Shown: positions 55,154 through 64,000, counted from the first letter of the stretch. The stretch is 64,000 nt of DNA from Bacillus andreraoultii (GCF_001244735.1 NZ_LN868937.1:418595-482594), one strand, 5' to 3'. Notes: generated from the sequence alone by a model not told the origin. Program-made: numbers and translations.

Positions 55154-56227
55154 TTAATCTACCCATTGAATCCTAAATTTCTTTCCACCTTTGATGTAGT
55201 GAATTAAGACGCGGTCTTCCGCAACTACACGTCCAACAACGTTCACTTTTTCATCTGCAGGTAAATCTGTTTTCGTTATTTGAATTTCACCTTGATATCG
55301 CCCGTATTTGCAATTATCAATTGTAATGGATCCGTATAAACGTTCAACCGTGTTTTCCGGTGCAATCTCCATATTCCCAAGTACGTTGTCAAGACGAGAC
55401 TCTGCTGAGCGAATGACGTCTCTTGCTGCGTCCAAACGGTTTGTTTGTATTGAATGGAGTCGTTCCTTTATTTCTTTATTCTTTATAAAACTCTCTGCTC
55501 GTAAACAAATGACATCATTTTCAAGATAAAATTTAAACTTCTCATAGGAATCTTTATTTATCGATGGATCACCAATGATCATTTTATCGATACTCTGGTT
55601 ATTTTCAAAATCAAGGAAGCTAGCAAATGTAGAGTGGCCCCGGTGGCTTTCAACAGTTGGGAGCCCACAAAACAAAGGACCACGCAACTTACCATCACCA
55701 GGAATAAAAGCCATTACTTTCACACCTTCCAAACGAAGCCAATGATTCTTAATCGAAAATTCCCATTCATTTAATCCGGTTTCTGGTCGTGGATAGAAAT
55801 TATGCCATGCTTCAACGGAGGAGACTTGTAGCCCAAAATTTTTCAGCGTAGCCAAACTTTCTTTTGTCAAAGTACTTGCATTTAAGGCGATACGGGTTTT
55901 TCTTGAGAGTTCGGCAATTCGCCGTTCAGAAATTCCATAATCGACACGTAAGCCTGTCACTCCCCATGCTTGTAGCTCATGAGCATTTTCCCAAGTAAAA
56001 CCTAAATGGTGAAGGGATTGTGGTGAAATATCAGCAAAGAGCTCCATTTCATATTTTTGAGCAAGCTTACCTAAAAATTTAAGACGATCCTCGTATAAGC
56101 TATGGTCATCTTCTGGAATATGTAGCGATGTAAAAATACTTTTGCAGCCAATTTGATTCATTTTGTTTACATATGTTTCTAAATCATCATCAAACTGCTT
56201 CGATAAATAAACGGAAATTCCTAACAT
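55154..56227 (-). CDS. mupG: 6-phospho-N-acetylmuramidase MupG (DUF871)
   Basis: A 357-residue TIM-barrel plus C-terminal beta domain of the DUF871 family. MupG splits MurNAc-6-phosphate-GlcNAc into MurNAc-6-phosphate and GlcNAc inside the cell, as shown for the S. aureus protein. Starts at ATG 56227 with AAGGTG 6 nt upstream. Family segments: LGISVYLSKQFDDD, LRVDYGISERRI, NFYPRPETGL and the C-terminal GRVVAEDRVLIHYI. It is last in the murQ-murP-mupG series, so its substrate is delivered by MurP. The identification rests on family plus context. Confidence 0.88.
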   Translation of the reverse strand: MLGISVYLSKQFDDDLETYVNKMNQIGCKSIFTSLHIPEDDHSLYEDRLKFLGKLAQKYEMELFADISPQSLHHLGFTWENAHELQAWGVTGLRVDYGISERRIAELSRKTRIALNASTLTKESLATLKNFGLQVSSVEAWHNFYPRPETGLNEWEFSIKNHWLRLEGVKVMAFIPGDGKLRGPLFCGLPTVESHRGHSTFASFLDFENNQSIDKMIIGDPSINKDSYEKFKFYLENDVICLRAESFIKNKEIKERLHSIQTNRLDAARDVIRSAESRLDNVLGNMEIAPENTVERLYGSITIDNCKYGRYQGEIQITKTDLPADEKVNVVGRVVAEDRVLIHYIKGGKKFRIQWVD

Positions 56228-56308
56228 TCGTCTCACCTTTCAACATATACTATTATGTTATTATGTAAAAAAAGGGAGAAATTCATTCCCCCTCTTGAAA
56301 TAGTAACT

Positions 56309-57673
56309 TTAAAAACTATCATCCATCTCTTTCTTATAACCAAAGAAGTAGGTGAATAGGAAACCTGCTGCATACGTGATGAGTAATCCTAAGAAATAAA
56401 TGAAATATTGATTATTTACAATAAGTGGAATTAGTGTAAGACCAGATACGCCAACACTACTTGCAGCGGTATGCATGACAGCTTGGAATGCCCCACCAAC
56501 AGCAGCACCCAAGCAAGCGGTTACAAAAGGGCGACCTAATGGTAATGTAACACCGTATAACAATGGTTCACCAATTCCTAAGAAACCTACAGGAAGCCCA
56601 CCTTTAATTACGTTTTTAATCCGTTTATTTTTCGTTTTGACATAAATAGCGATGGAAGCTCCCACTTGACCAGCACCGGCCATTGCTAAAATTGGAAGGA
56701 GTGCTGTTGAACCGACAGTGTTAATTAATTCCATATGAATCGGTGTTAATCCGTGGTGTAGACCGAGCATTACGAGTGGTAAGAAGAAACCAGCTAGTAG
56801 TCCCCCCGCGACAACGCCACCAACATCTAAAATGAAATTAATTCCTTGAGTAATCCCGTCTGAGAGGAATCCAGCTAATGGTTGAACGACTGCAATTGTT
56901 AAAAGACCTACAGTTAAAACGGTTAATAATGGCGTGATAATAATGTCAACTGCATTCGGGATAAACCTTCTGTATTTCCTTTCAAAAAACACCATTAACC
57001 ATGCGGCAAACATTGCACCGAATAATCCTCCACGACCAGGCATTAAGTTGTGACCAAATAAGACGATATCTGCTAATCCCGGATGCATCGTTATTATACC
57101 GGCAATCGCACCAAGAACGGGTGTACCACCAAATTCCTTCGCTGTATTCCAACCGACGACAATGGCTAAATAACCAAAAATACTTCCGCCAATGACCGTA
57201 AGAATTTGCATCCAAGTTAAAGTTGGGTCAACACCGGAGTTTTTCGCCAAACCGACAATCCCGTTTATAATACCAGATGCAACTAATCCAGGAATGAGCG
57301 GGATGAAAATGCTTCCAATTTTACGTAGCAAATTTTTTACGGGTGTATTATTCTTTTGTTTTAATTCACTTTTCTTCAAGTTAACTAGGTCGTCTTCATT
57401 CGCATCCATCGTTTCTCCCATTTTTATTCCTGTTATTTGACTAATATGGTCAGCAACTTTGTTTACCGTTCCAGGACCGACGACGATTTGAAGTGTATCA
57501 TCATCGATTACGCCCATAACGCCGTCAATATTTTTTAATTGACTCATGTTTACCTTTGAGTGATCTTTTACTTTAAGACGGACGCGTGTCATGCAGTGGG
57601 TAAAGGAGTGAATATTATCGCTACCACCAATATGCGAAAGAATCTCTCTCGCTAGTCTTTCTTCTTTTCTCAT
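56309..57673 (-). CDS. murP: PTS MurNAc (or MurNAc-GlcNAc) transporter EIIBC, MurP
   Basis: A 454-residue PTS component. The IIB domain (about residues 1-90) carries the phosphorylated Cys in SFTHCMTRVRLKV. About ten transmembrane helices form the glucose-superfamily IIC domain, with the segment GIGEPLLYGVTLPLGRP. There is no IIA domain, as is usual for MurP, which borrows it from the glucose system. ATG at 57673 with GGAGGG 6 nt upstream. The gene sits between murQ (19 nt) and mupG. Confidence 0.9.
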   Translation of the reverse strand: MRKEERLAREILSHIGGSDNIHSFTHCMTRVRLKVKDHSKVNMSQLKNIDGVMGVIDDDTLQIVVGPGTVNKVADHISQITGIKMGETMDANEDDLVNLKKSELKQKNNTPVKNLLRKIGSIFIPLIPGLVASGIINGIVGLAKNSGVDPTLTWMQILTVIGGSIFGYLAIVVGWNTAKEFGGTPVLGAIAGIITMHPGLADIVLFGHNLMPGRGGLFGAMFAAWLMVFFERKYRRFIPNAVDIIITPLLTVLTVGLLTIAVVQPLAGFLSDGITQGINFILDVGGVVAGGLLAGFFLPLVMLGLHHGLTPIHMELINTVGSTALLPILAMAGAGQVGASIAIYVKTKNKRIKNVIKGGLPVGFLGIGEPLLYGVTLPLGRPFVTACLGAAVGGAFQAVMHTAASSVGVSGLTLIPLIVNNQYFIYFLGLLITYAAGFLFTYFFGYKKEMDDSF

Positions 57674-57692
57674 CACGTTCCCTCCAAATCTA

Positions 57693-58574
57693 TTAAATAT
57701 TTTTAATAAATCCTTGTGCTTCCTCTAAATTCTTTATAGCCTCTTCATAGGAACAGTTTAATAAAATCATGACAATGGCAATTTTCACATTGCGTTGTGC
57801 TCGTTCGAAATACCGTTCAGCAACATCATAATTGACACCCGTTGCTTCCATAATAATTTTTTTTGCTCGGTCAATAAGTTTTTCGTTCGTTGGTTGAACA
57901 TCAACCATTAAGTTTTGATACACTTTTCCAATACGAATCATTGATGTTGTTGTAATCATATTGAGTACGAGTTTTTGTGCGGTACCAGCTTTTAATCGAG
58001 TTGAACCCGTCAGTACTTCTGGTCCAGTTACGACTTCGATTGCTACATCCGTAATGGCACCAATCTTAGAGTTTTTATTATTACTAATGCTTGCAGTTTT
58101 TGCACCGATTTCCTTTGCGTATTTTAATGCACCGATAACATACGGTGTTCTTCCACTGGCGGCAATCCCAATGACAACATCTTTATTTGTTATGCCGATT
58201 GTTTTTAGGTCATCACCTCCTGCTCGTTCGTTATCTTCTGCACCTTCAATGGCATTCATAATGGCTTCTCTGCCCCCTGCAATAATACCTTGTACAAGGC
58301 TTTTATCAACCCCGAAAGTTGGGGGACATTCGGAAGCATCTAATATTCCAAGACGGCCACTTGTTCCTGCACCTACATAAACGAGTCGACCCCCGTTCTT
58401 AAATGAATGGACAACTAAATTGATAGCGCTTTCAATACGGTCAAACTCATCGCGGACTGCTAAAGGAACAGTCACATCCTCTTTGTTTAGGAGTTCTAAT
58501 ATTTCACGTACCGATTTTTGATCTAAATTCATTGAATTCGGGTTTCGTTGTTCTGTTGTTAATGGGTCTAGCAT
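57693..58574 (-). CDS. murQ: N-acetylmuramic acid 6-phosphate etherase MurQ
   Basis: A 293-residue SIS-domain lyase that removes lactate from MurNAc-6-phosphate to yield GlcNAc-6-phosphate. Recognised by TEQRNPNSMNLD near the N-terminus, YVGAGTSGRLGILDASECPPTFG, and EGAEDNE with the catalytic Glu region. Length is typical. First of the murQ-murP-mupG genes; the promoter and operator candidates lie in the 154 nt upstream. Confidence 0.95.
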   Translation of the reverse strand: MLDPLTTEQRNPNSMNLDQKSVREILELLNKEDVTVPLAVRDEFDRIESAINLVVHSFKNGGRLVYVGAGTSGRLGILDASECPPTFGVDKSLVQGIIAGGREAIMNAIEGAEDNERAGGDDLKTIGITNKDVVIGIAASGRTPYVIGALKYAKEIGAKTASISNNKNSKIGAITDVAIEVVTGPEVLTGSTRLKAGTAQKLVLNMITTTSMIRIGKVYQNLMVDVQPTNEKLIDRAKKIIMEATGVNYDVAERYFERAQRNVKIAIVMILLNCSYEEAIKNLEEAQGFIKNI

Positions 58575-58612
58575 TTACACACCTTCTTTAAAATAAAATA
58601 TCTTACACTTTT

Positions 58613-58673
58613 ATTTTATACCGGAGAAATTAAATGTCAATAATTTTTACAAAAACTATGAAATTAAATTTCA
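58613..58673 (-). promoter_or_regulatory. murQPG promoter with MurR operator candidates
   Basis: On the minus strand TTGACA (58635-58640), 16 bp, TAAAAT (58613-58618). A perfect 15-bp palindrome TGAAATTAAATTTCA lies at 58659-58673, and a second, imperfect copy (AGAAATTAAATGTCA) at 58626-58640 overlaps the -35. A half-matching copy is found before murR at 59599-59613. They look like operators for the RpiR-type regulator MurR. Confidence 0.6.
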
Positions 58674-58700
58674 ATTAATAGAATAGTAAATTTATCTAAT

Positions 58701-58734
58701 AAAAAAGAGATAAGAAAATTATTTTCACTTATCT
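58701..58734 (-). terminator. Terminator of murR
   Basis: GAGATAAG and CTTATCTC pair around a roughly 13-nt loop and lead into TTTTTT on the minus strand. It overlaps the murR stop codon. Confidence 0.75.
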
Positions 58735-59577
58735 CCTCAATTGTAATACTTCATTTCTTGCATCATGGTATTGCTTTAGTAAGTTTTCTCCTTTTATGTG
58801 AAAAACACTTATATAAAGTGCATCAATAATTGTTAATTGCGTCATTTGAGAAGGAATACTTCCAATACGATAGTCATGTTCAACAATTGGTGTGCAAAGC
58901 CGAATATCTGCCTCACGGTAAAGAGGGGATTTGTCCATATTCGTAATAGCAATAACGGTAGCTCCTTGTTTCTGGGCAAATCTTGATAACTCTAAAACAT
59001 CTTTCGTTTTTCCAGACATACTAATCGCAACAAATATGGATTTCTCTGTTAAATATGGTATTGCGGAAAGGAGAAGGTGAAAGTCATGATTGGTTGTACA
59101 AGCGTATCCTAGTTTTGTGAATTTATAGTGCGCATCCATTGCGGCGGTGGCACTACCTCCAACCCCATAAAAAACGAGGCGATCTGCAACGGACAACACT
59201 TCCACAGCTCGCTCATACTCTTTACGGTCTAATGATGCAGGAGTTGCCTCAATCGCTGCTTTGTTAACATAGGTAACCTTTTGAAAAAGATCATACGGAT
59301 CATCTTTTTGTTGTAATACATCAAAATCTGTTAAGTTCATTCCTATTAACGTAATATCTTTAACAAGCTCAATTTTAAATGATTTAAAACTACCGATTCC
59401 AATTGATTTACAAAATCGAATGACACTTGATTCACTAACACCACTATTTTTTGATAAGTCTTTTGTCGTCATATTCGGGACTAATTCAGGATGTTCAAGT
59501 ATATATTCGCCTATCTTTTTTTCAGCATCTGATAACCTAGTTAAATTTTGTTCAATTCGAGTTAGCAGCGAGCTCAT
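58729..59577 (-). CDS. murR: MurR/RpiR-family transcriptional regulator
   Basis: A 282-residue regulator: N-terminal RpiR-type HTH (MTTKDLSKNSGVSESSVIRFCKSIG, about residues 36-60) and a C-terminal SIS domain (about 110-250; FYGVGGSATAAMDAHYKF and ISMSGKTKDVLEL), which senses sugar phosphates. It is the most upstream gene of the MurNAc cluster on the same strand and has its own terminator. Gene order murR-murQ-murP-mupG supports regulation by MurNAc-6-phosphate. That ligand is inferred. Confidence 0.88.
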   Translation of the reverse strand: MSSLLTRIEQNLTRLSDAEKKIGEYILEHPELVPNMTTKDLSKNSGVSESSVIRFCKSIGIGSFKSFKIELVKDITLIGMNLTDFDVLQQKDDPYDLFQKVTYVNKAAIEATPASLDRKEYERAVEVLSVADRLVFYGVGGSATAAMDAHYKFTKLGYACTTNHDFHLLLSAIPYLTEKSIFVAISMSGKTKDVLELSRFAQKQGATVIAITNMDKSPLYREADIRLCTPIVEHDYRIGSIPSQMTQLTIIDALYISVFHIKGENLLKQYHDARNEVLQLRR

Positions 59578-59598
59578 CTTAGTTCCACCTCATTTATG

Positions 59599-59613
59599 TT
59601 GATGTAAATTTCA
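59599..59613 (-). promoter_or_regulatory. MurR operator candidate upstream of murR
   Basis: TTGATGTAAATTTCA shares the AAATTTCA half of the palindrome found upstream of murQ. It is about 25 nt before the murR start, so autoregulation is possible. Confidence 0.4.
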
Positions 59614-59783
59614 TATATTTCATTCGGTGAGTACAATTTGATTATAAACGTTTTATAGTGAACAATACATTTTTTATGACTTATCTTTTGGTTAATCGTT
59701 TATTCTTGGAAAAAATTGTTCATAAACGGCGGAATCGCCCATAAACTTGGATTCCTGCTTATTTATAGGCCAATCATTCATAC

Positions 59784-59830
59784 AAAAAGAGTTTTCGCAA
59801 AAACCATTCGTCCTAAGCGAAAAACTCCTT
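59784..59830 (-). terminator. Terminator of the YkvI-like transporter gene
   Basis: On the minus strand, GGAGTTTTTCGC pairs with GCGAAAACTC around an 18-nt loop, then TTTTTG. It is 30 nt past the stop. Confidence 0.8.
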
Positions 59831-59861
59831 TGTAAGTCTAAAAATTTTTATAAAAACTACT

Positions 59862-60938
59862 CTATACAACTTTTCTTTCATGATCTGCAACCGAAGCTAC
59901 TGGTTTTCGGAACCATGAAATGATTAAAACAGCAAAGAGAACAAAACCAAGATAACCAATGACTGGATAGAAAAATGACACAAGGTCAGTAAAACCTAAG
60001 AAACTTAATGCTAACGCGACTATTCCAGAAATGAGAATCGTCCATTTAAATTTTGCCGTTCCAATTTGTGCAAAACGGGCCCCGAATGAGAAAAACATCC
60101 CAATTGCAGTGTTGAAAATCATCCCGAATAAAATAACCGAGTAAATGACACCTAGGATGGGGGAAATTTCATCGGCAATTTTTAACAGAGGCATATCAAC
60201 ATGACCGACAACATCGACTTTAGAGAATATCGTTAAATAGCTCACAATAATTAAAATTCCAATACCTAATCCACCGACAAGACCGCCGTATATGGCTGTC
60301 TTTTCGTTTTTTTCATTCCCACCCATTACAATCGTCATAGAAGCTCCTAAGACAATATTCATCGAAACATAATTTAGCGTTGATACAAACCAGTTTGAAA
60401 CAGCAGATTTTTGATTAACGGCCATTTCACTTAATTCATTGAGCGGTAAATTTTTCGTTATAAAACTATATATACATAAGAAAATGACTGCGACAATAAG
60501 AAAAGGGGTGATACTACCAATAACCTTGATTACTCTGTCTACATTTCCTATGACGGAAAGTATAACAAGAATAAGCATGAACAAGCTGCCAACGATATGT
60601 GGTAAGCCGAACTGTTGTTGTAAGGAAGAACCACCTCCTGCAATCATCACTACACCAAAGCCAAACAATGCAATAATCAATATATAATCGATAATCTTGC
60701 CAAGAATCCGACCGCTAATGTGGTAAATGACATCACTATGGGACGTTGCTTGGTAGTTACTACCGAGCTTCATTAATGTTACACCCATAAATGAAAAAAG
60801 AACGGCTGCGAGTAGTGCTGCAGCTAATCCAAAATAACCAAAGCTAACGTAATATTGTAAAATTTCTTGTCCAGATGCAAACCCAGCACCGATAATGACA
60901 CCAATAAATGCACTACCAATCTGGAAAATTTTCTTCAT
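59862..60938 (-). CDS. YkvI-family membrane protein (amino-acid-transporter-like)
   Basis: A 358-residue polytopic membrane protein, about ten hydrophobic segments. It starts at ATG 60938 with GGAGGA upstream (the open frame runs further, to 61010, without support). The first helix has GSAFIGVIIGAGFASGQEI, a discontinuous-helix-like glycine motif of APC/LeuT-fold transporters. YkvI proteins are uncharacterised. Substrate unknown. No partner genes nearby. Confidence 0.8.
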   Translation of the reverse strand: MKKIFQIGSAFIGVIIGAGFASGQEILQYYVSFGYFGLAAALLAAVLFSFMGVTLMKLGSNYQATSHSDVIYHISGRILGKIIDYILIIALFGFGVVMIAGGGSSLQQQFGLPHIVGSLFMLILVILSVIGNVDRVIKVIGSITPFLIVAVIFLCIYSFITKNLPLNELSEMAVNQKSAVSNWFVSTLNYVSMNIVLGASMTIVMGGNEKNEKTAIYGGLVGGLGIGILIIVSYLTIFSKVDVVGHVDMPLLKIADEISPILGVIYSVILFGMIFNTAIGMFFSFGARFAQIGTAKFKWTILISGIVALALSFLGFTDLVSFFYPVIGYLGFVLFAVLIISWFRKPVASVADHERKVV

Positions 60939-61090
60939 GATTGATTGTCCTCCAAATCTATGTATCGACGATCGTATACTAATCAATCGATGTGTGTAAA
61001 AAATGTTCATAAAAATAATTATAGAACGAAATGACCATCGATGCTAGAGGAAATTACTATTATTGACGGAAGTTATAGAAATAGGGCATG

Positions 61091-61133
61091 AAAAAATAAG
61101 AGGATTGGACCAATCACTCTCTCAATCCTCTTT
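61091..61133 (-). terminator. Terminator of the nifS-niaR operon
   Basis: AGAGGATTG and CAATCCTCT form a stem around a roughly 15-nt loop, and on the minus strand lead into a T-rich tail. It overlaps the niaR stop codon. Confidence 0.75.
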
Positions 61134-61673
61134 CATATTTGAAACGATAAAACCGGCATTATCTAACTCATGACAAGCAGCGGTGATTTTTTCCATCGAA
61201 TCGGCTTCTAATGTATGAAGATGGATGCCACCTGTTAATGTTAATAAATAGGCACTGTTCGTTTGACTAATTTTTTCGATAAAGTGGTCGACTTCTTTTC
61301 GATTGCTAACACGAATCGATGCTGTAAGGTCACCGTATACGGGATGTTCAACCGTTACATCTTTTACGGATACGCCATGATCTACAATAAGATAAAGTTC
61401 TTCCTTTGTTTCTTCCGGTGTATGTTTACACACAATCGTTTTTTGTTTAAGTGAGCTTCCTTTTTCCTCATGAAGATAAAGATAACCTTGACTTGTAGCA
61501 ATAATCGGTTCTTGTTTTGCTTTTAATATAGAAATGTCTTGAACGATAACTTGGCGACTAACATTCGTTATTTTAGCAATTTCGCTACCAGTTATTGGTT
61601 TCTTCTGCTTTTTCAACAAGTCAAGAATAAAATGTTGCCTATCAACTGTTGACATCTTTTCTATCTTTTTCAT
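61122..61673 (-). CDS. niaR: Niacin-responsive repressor NiaR (YrxA)
   Basis: A 183-residue repressor: N-terminal HTH (ITGSEIAKITNVSRQVIVQDIS, about residues 27-48) and a C-terminal 3H domain. The three conserved histidines are in CKHTPEE, VEHPVYGD and GGIHLHTL. NiaR binds nicotinic acid and represses NAD synthesis genes. It overlaps nifS by 4 nt (ATGA). A NiaR box is located upstream of nifS, in the spacer shared with nadB. Confidence 0.92.
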   Translation of the reverse strand: MKKIEKMSTVDRQHFILDLLKKQKKPITGSEIAKITNVSRQVIVQDISILKAKQEPIIATSQGYLYLHEEKGSSLKQKTIVCKHTPEETKEELYLIVDHGVSVKDVTVEHPVYGDLTASIRVSNRKEVDHFIEKISQTNSAYLLTLTGGIHLHTLEADSMEKITAACHELDNAGFIVSNMKED

Positions 61674-62824
61674 CTATAAACGCTCCTACTGTGGAAAAAT
61701 TTATCTACTATTTCTTGAAAAACTTCAGCTATTCTTATCATATCATCTTTTGTCGTCTGTTTTCCAAATGATAGACGAATAAATGAGTATGCCTCTTCAT
61801 CAGTTCTACCAATGGCTTTCATCGTTCTAGATGGTTCTTGCATGCCAACCGCACAAGCACTACCTGTCGAAATAGCGAGTCCGTAGCGGTTACACTCAAG
61901 CAATGTGTATTGTCCTTCCATGCCAATAATACGCAATCCTAATATATTTGGTAAGTAATTGGTGGGGCTACCTTCAACGATCATGCATCCAGAGAAATCG
62001 TTTGTTAACCGATCAATTAACTCTTCTCGTAATTTCGTTAATCTTTGTTTCTCACTCTCCATATGTTCAATGATTTCAACGGCGGCCGTGACAAAGGAGG
62101 CGATTCCAGGTACATTGACTGTTCCTGGTCGGAATCCATGTTCATGTGTTGTCCCCGGTAGTTGTGGGGCCCATTTACATTTAGGATTCATATAGACTGC
62201 CCCAACTCCTTTAGGTCCATAAATTTTATGACTAGAAATAGATATGCTATCGATTTTCATTTTTTCTAGATTAATAGGTAACTTTCCGAAAGATTGGACA
62301 GCATCACAATGAAATAGGACACCCCGTTTGTGTAAAACTTCTCCAATTTCCTCAATCGGTTGTACAACGCCGATTTCTGAATTGACATGTTGAATGGCTG
62401 CTAAAATGGTATGTTCTTTTATTGCTTTATCTACCTGTTCTGCATGAACGAGACCATGATGGTCGACCGGTAAGTAGGTAACTTCAAATCCTTCTCTTTC
62501 TAGTTTTTGAAAAAGATGATACACCGATGCATGTTCACACTTTGTAGTAATGAGGTGGTTTCCTTTCTTTTTATAAGCATTAACAAGGGATGTAATGCTA
62601 AGAATGTTTGACTCGGAACCACCACTTGTAAAATATATTCCATGTTTATTACAGTTTAATAAATTTGCTAATTGTTCGCGGCTAGCTTCCAGTAAGTTTT
62701 GAGCGTAGGAACCGATATCATGTAAACTTGCCGCATTTCCAAAATAAGTTTTACTTGTCTGCATATACACGTCTAATGCTTTTTCCGAAATTGGTGTTGT
62801 TGCAGCATAATCTAGATAGATCAT
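61670..62824 (-). CDS. nifS: Cysteine desulfurase of the NAD operon (NifS)
   Basis: A 384-residue PLP enzyme that supplies sulfur for the iron-sulfur cluster of NadA quinolinate synthase. Motifs: YLDYAATTPI at the N-terminus, the PLP Lys in SSHKIYGPKG (about residue 205), and the catalytic Cys loop STGSACAVG (about 325). The ATG has GAAAGGAAGG upstream. Its location next to niaR and divergent from nadB matches the B. subtilis NAD locus. Confidence 0.92.
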   Translation of the reverse strand: MIYLDYAATTPISEKALDVYMQTSKTYFGNAASLHDIGSYAQNLLEASREQLANLLNCNKHGIYFTSGGSESNILSITSLVNAYKKKGNHLITTKCEHASVYHLFQKLEREGFEVTYLPVDHHGLVHAEQVDKAIKEHTILAAIQHVNSEIGVVQPIEEIGEVLHKRGVLFHCDAVQSFGKLPINLEKMKIDSISISSHKIYGPKGVGAVYMNPKCKWAPQLPGTTHEHGFRPGTVNVPGIASFVTAAVEIIEHMESEKQRLTKLREELIDRLTNDFSGCMIVEGSPTNYLPNILGLRIIGMEGQYTLLECNRYGLAISTGSACAVGMQEPSRTMKAIGRTDEEAYSFIRLSFGKQTTKDDMIRIAEVFQEIVDKFFHSRSVYR

Positions 62825-62922
62825 ATGTTTCCTTCCTTTCCTTAATACAATAGTACGAACGAAATGAACTTAAAAAGGAACATCCGATTCTTCATTTTCT
62901 TTTGAAAAAATAGCTTGATAAC

Positions 62923-62964
62923 ATCTTAATTCTATGTCATGATAGGTGTCAAGACAGGTGTAAT
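62923..62964. promoter_or_regulatory. NiaR operator with overlapped nifS promoter
   Basis: TAGGTGTCAAGACAGGTGTA (62943-62962) matches the known NiaR box (repeats of ACACCTGTCTTGACACC type). On the minus strand, TTGACA (62947-62952), 18 bp, TAAGAT (62923-62928) form the nifS promoter with its -35 inside the box. A TTGACA/TATTAG pair near 63015-63045 with a 19-bp spacer may serve nadB. This accounts for the 62825-63196 gap. Confidence 0.85.
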
Positions 62965-63196
62965 ACTTTCTACACGTTCAATGATGATCATAGTTAGAAT
63001 GAAGAAACACGTTTTTTGACAATGTGCGAATGCTGAATCGTATTAGAACGGGGAAAAAACAATTTATTTATGATTTTTACAACCATATAAATGTGTTGCA
63101 AATGAGTTTTTTACAAGAAATCAACGTTCCATGTTTTATAACAATTGAATTTTGCTAATGCCAATTAACATGTTTTACAGCAAGGAGAGAATAGTG

Positions 63197-64000
63197 ATGG
63201 AGCCATTTGATGTCATTATAATTGGAAGTGGAGTTGCGGCGTTAACAGCAGCATACCGATTATGTTCTGAAAAAAAGGTGTTGATTTTTACAAAATCAAG
63301 AGTGATGGAGAGTAATTCCTATTTGGCGCAGGGGGGAATAGCTGTTGCGATTAATGAAGGGGACGATTGGGTAGCACATGCTGACGATACGTTGGTTGCT
63401 GGATCTTTTTATAATCATATTGATAATGTGAATAAATTAACAAGTGAAGGCAAGCGATATATAACTATGTTAATCGAAAATGGAATGAACTTTGACCGGA
63501 ATGCAACTGGACAATTTGACTTAGGTCGAGAAGGTGGACATTTGAGGCGCAGAATTCTTCATGCAGGTGGTGACAAAACAGGAAAAGCTTTAACAACCTT
63601 TCTTTATCATCAGTTGAAAGATAAAGTAAACATTGTCGAACATGAAATGGTGATTGATCTTTTGATGCACGGTCATCAATGTGTTGGTGTGATAACGAAA
63701 CGGAAAAATGGTGAAGTCACCTATCATTACTCAGCTGCTACTATCATCGCAACAGGTGGTTGTGGAGAACTATATACATATACGTCTAATGCACGGACAG
63801 TAACGGGAGACGGGATGGCAATGGCCTATCGGGCTGGTGCCATTTTAACAGATATGGAATTTATCCAATTCCATCCGACACTCTTATACAAGGATCAGAG
63901 TGTAATCGGACTTGTTTCGGAAGCGGTACGTGGGGAAGGTGCATTTTTACAAAATTCAAAAGGAGAACGGATAATGGAAGGTGTTCATCATCTTCAAGAC
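63197..64000 (+). CDS. nadB: L-aspartate oxidase NadB (3' truncated by window edge)
   Basis: 268 residues are visible; the frame is still open at the right edge. NadB oxidises aspartate to iminoaspartate, the first step of de novo NAD synthesis. FAD-binding VIIIGSGVAALTAAYRL (about residues 6-22), SNSYLAQGGIAVA and the active-site region GREGGHLRRRILHAGGDKTG are present, then ATGGCGELYTYTSN and FIQFHPT. ATG preceded by AAGGAGA, 8 nt away. The spacer shared with nifS holds the NiaR box. Confidence 0.95.
   Translation, partial: MEPFDVIIIGSGVAALTAAYRLCSEKKVLIFTKSRVMESNSYLAQGGIAVAINEGDDWVAHADDTLVAGSFYNHIDNVNKLTSEGKRYITMLIENGMNFDRNATGQFDLGREGGHLRRRILHAGGDKTGKALTTFLYHQLKDKVNIVEHEMVIDLLMHGHQCVGVITKRKNGEVTYHYSAATIIATGGCGELYTYTSNARTVTGDGMAMAYRAGAILTDMEFIQFHPTLLYKDQSVIGLVSEAVRGEGAFLQNSKGERIMEGVHHLQD

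Noticed and set aside
59642-59658. cre-like site before murR (TATAAACGTTTTAT)
   Set aside because: Three mismatches at conserved positions.

Overview
The window is a stretch of low-G+C Firmicutes chromosome that looks like a Bacillus-type (Bacillaceae) genome. Supporting signs are strong AGGAGG-type ribosome binding sites with many TTG/GTG starts, sigma-A promoters, S-box and T-box leaders, GlpP antitermination, CcpA cre sites, a WalR box upstream of a yocH-like gene, and NiaR and MntR boxes. The genus cannot be fixed from this sequence alone. Nearly all of it is ordinary core and metabolic gene content. The clearest accessory island is a complete type I Wadjet (JetABCD) anti-plasmid system at about 38.1-46.2 kb.

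Layout, 0-20 kb: the 3' end of a secreted protein with Ig-like modules; three adjacent zinc-ribbon protein genes, two of them membrane proteins and the last TcaA/YvbJ-like; a cold-shock-domain fusion protein; a CdaR-type regulator convergent with a GntP permease-glycerate kinase operon; a YocH-like LysM/3D wall hydrolase; a SEC-C protein; an LprI-like lipoprotein; mntH; and a large secreted HExxH metallopeptidase with four C-terminal Ig-like modules.

20-38 kb: manA; a YitT protein; a PadR regulator paired with a permease-prefix-domain membrane protein; yfcE; a broken Fic gene; a dicarboxylate-type symporter; and an OsmC protein. A striking divergent sulfur-metabolism locus follows. Leftward, a SAM (S-box) riboswitch controls a sodium:solute symporter. 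Rightward, a T-box leader with a probable AUG specifier controls a SAM-hydrolase (DUF62) gene followed by a complete ECF transporter (S component, fused double ATPase, EcfT). After a VanZ-like gene and a second SEC-C paralogue comes a CTTCGGAA minisatellite and a HAD phosphatase.

38-64 kb: jetABCD; an atypical pyruvate-kinase-like gene flanked by two diverged direct repeats; a Gfo/Idh/MocA oxidoreductase; the glycerol regulon glpP-glpFK-glpD with two terminator-type leaders and a cre-overlapped promoter; a MurNAc catabolic cluster murR-murQ-murP-mupG with repeated palindromic operator candidates; a YkvI-like transporter; and the NAD biosynthesis control region, where niaR and nifS diverge from nadB around an obvious NiaR box. 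nadB runs off the right edge.

The intergenic spaces carry several families of degenerate repeats (a roughly 150-nt element in three copies, a palindrome-centred element in three copies, a roughly 50-nt tandem array and a roughly 20-nt tandem array) that no gene explains.
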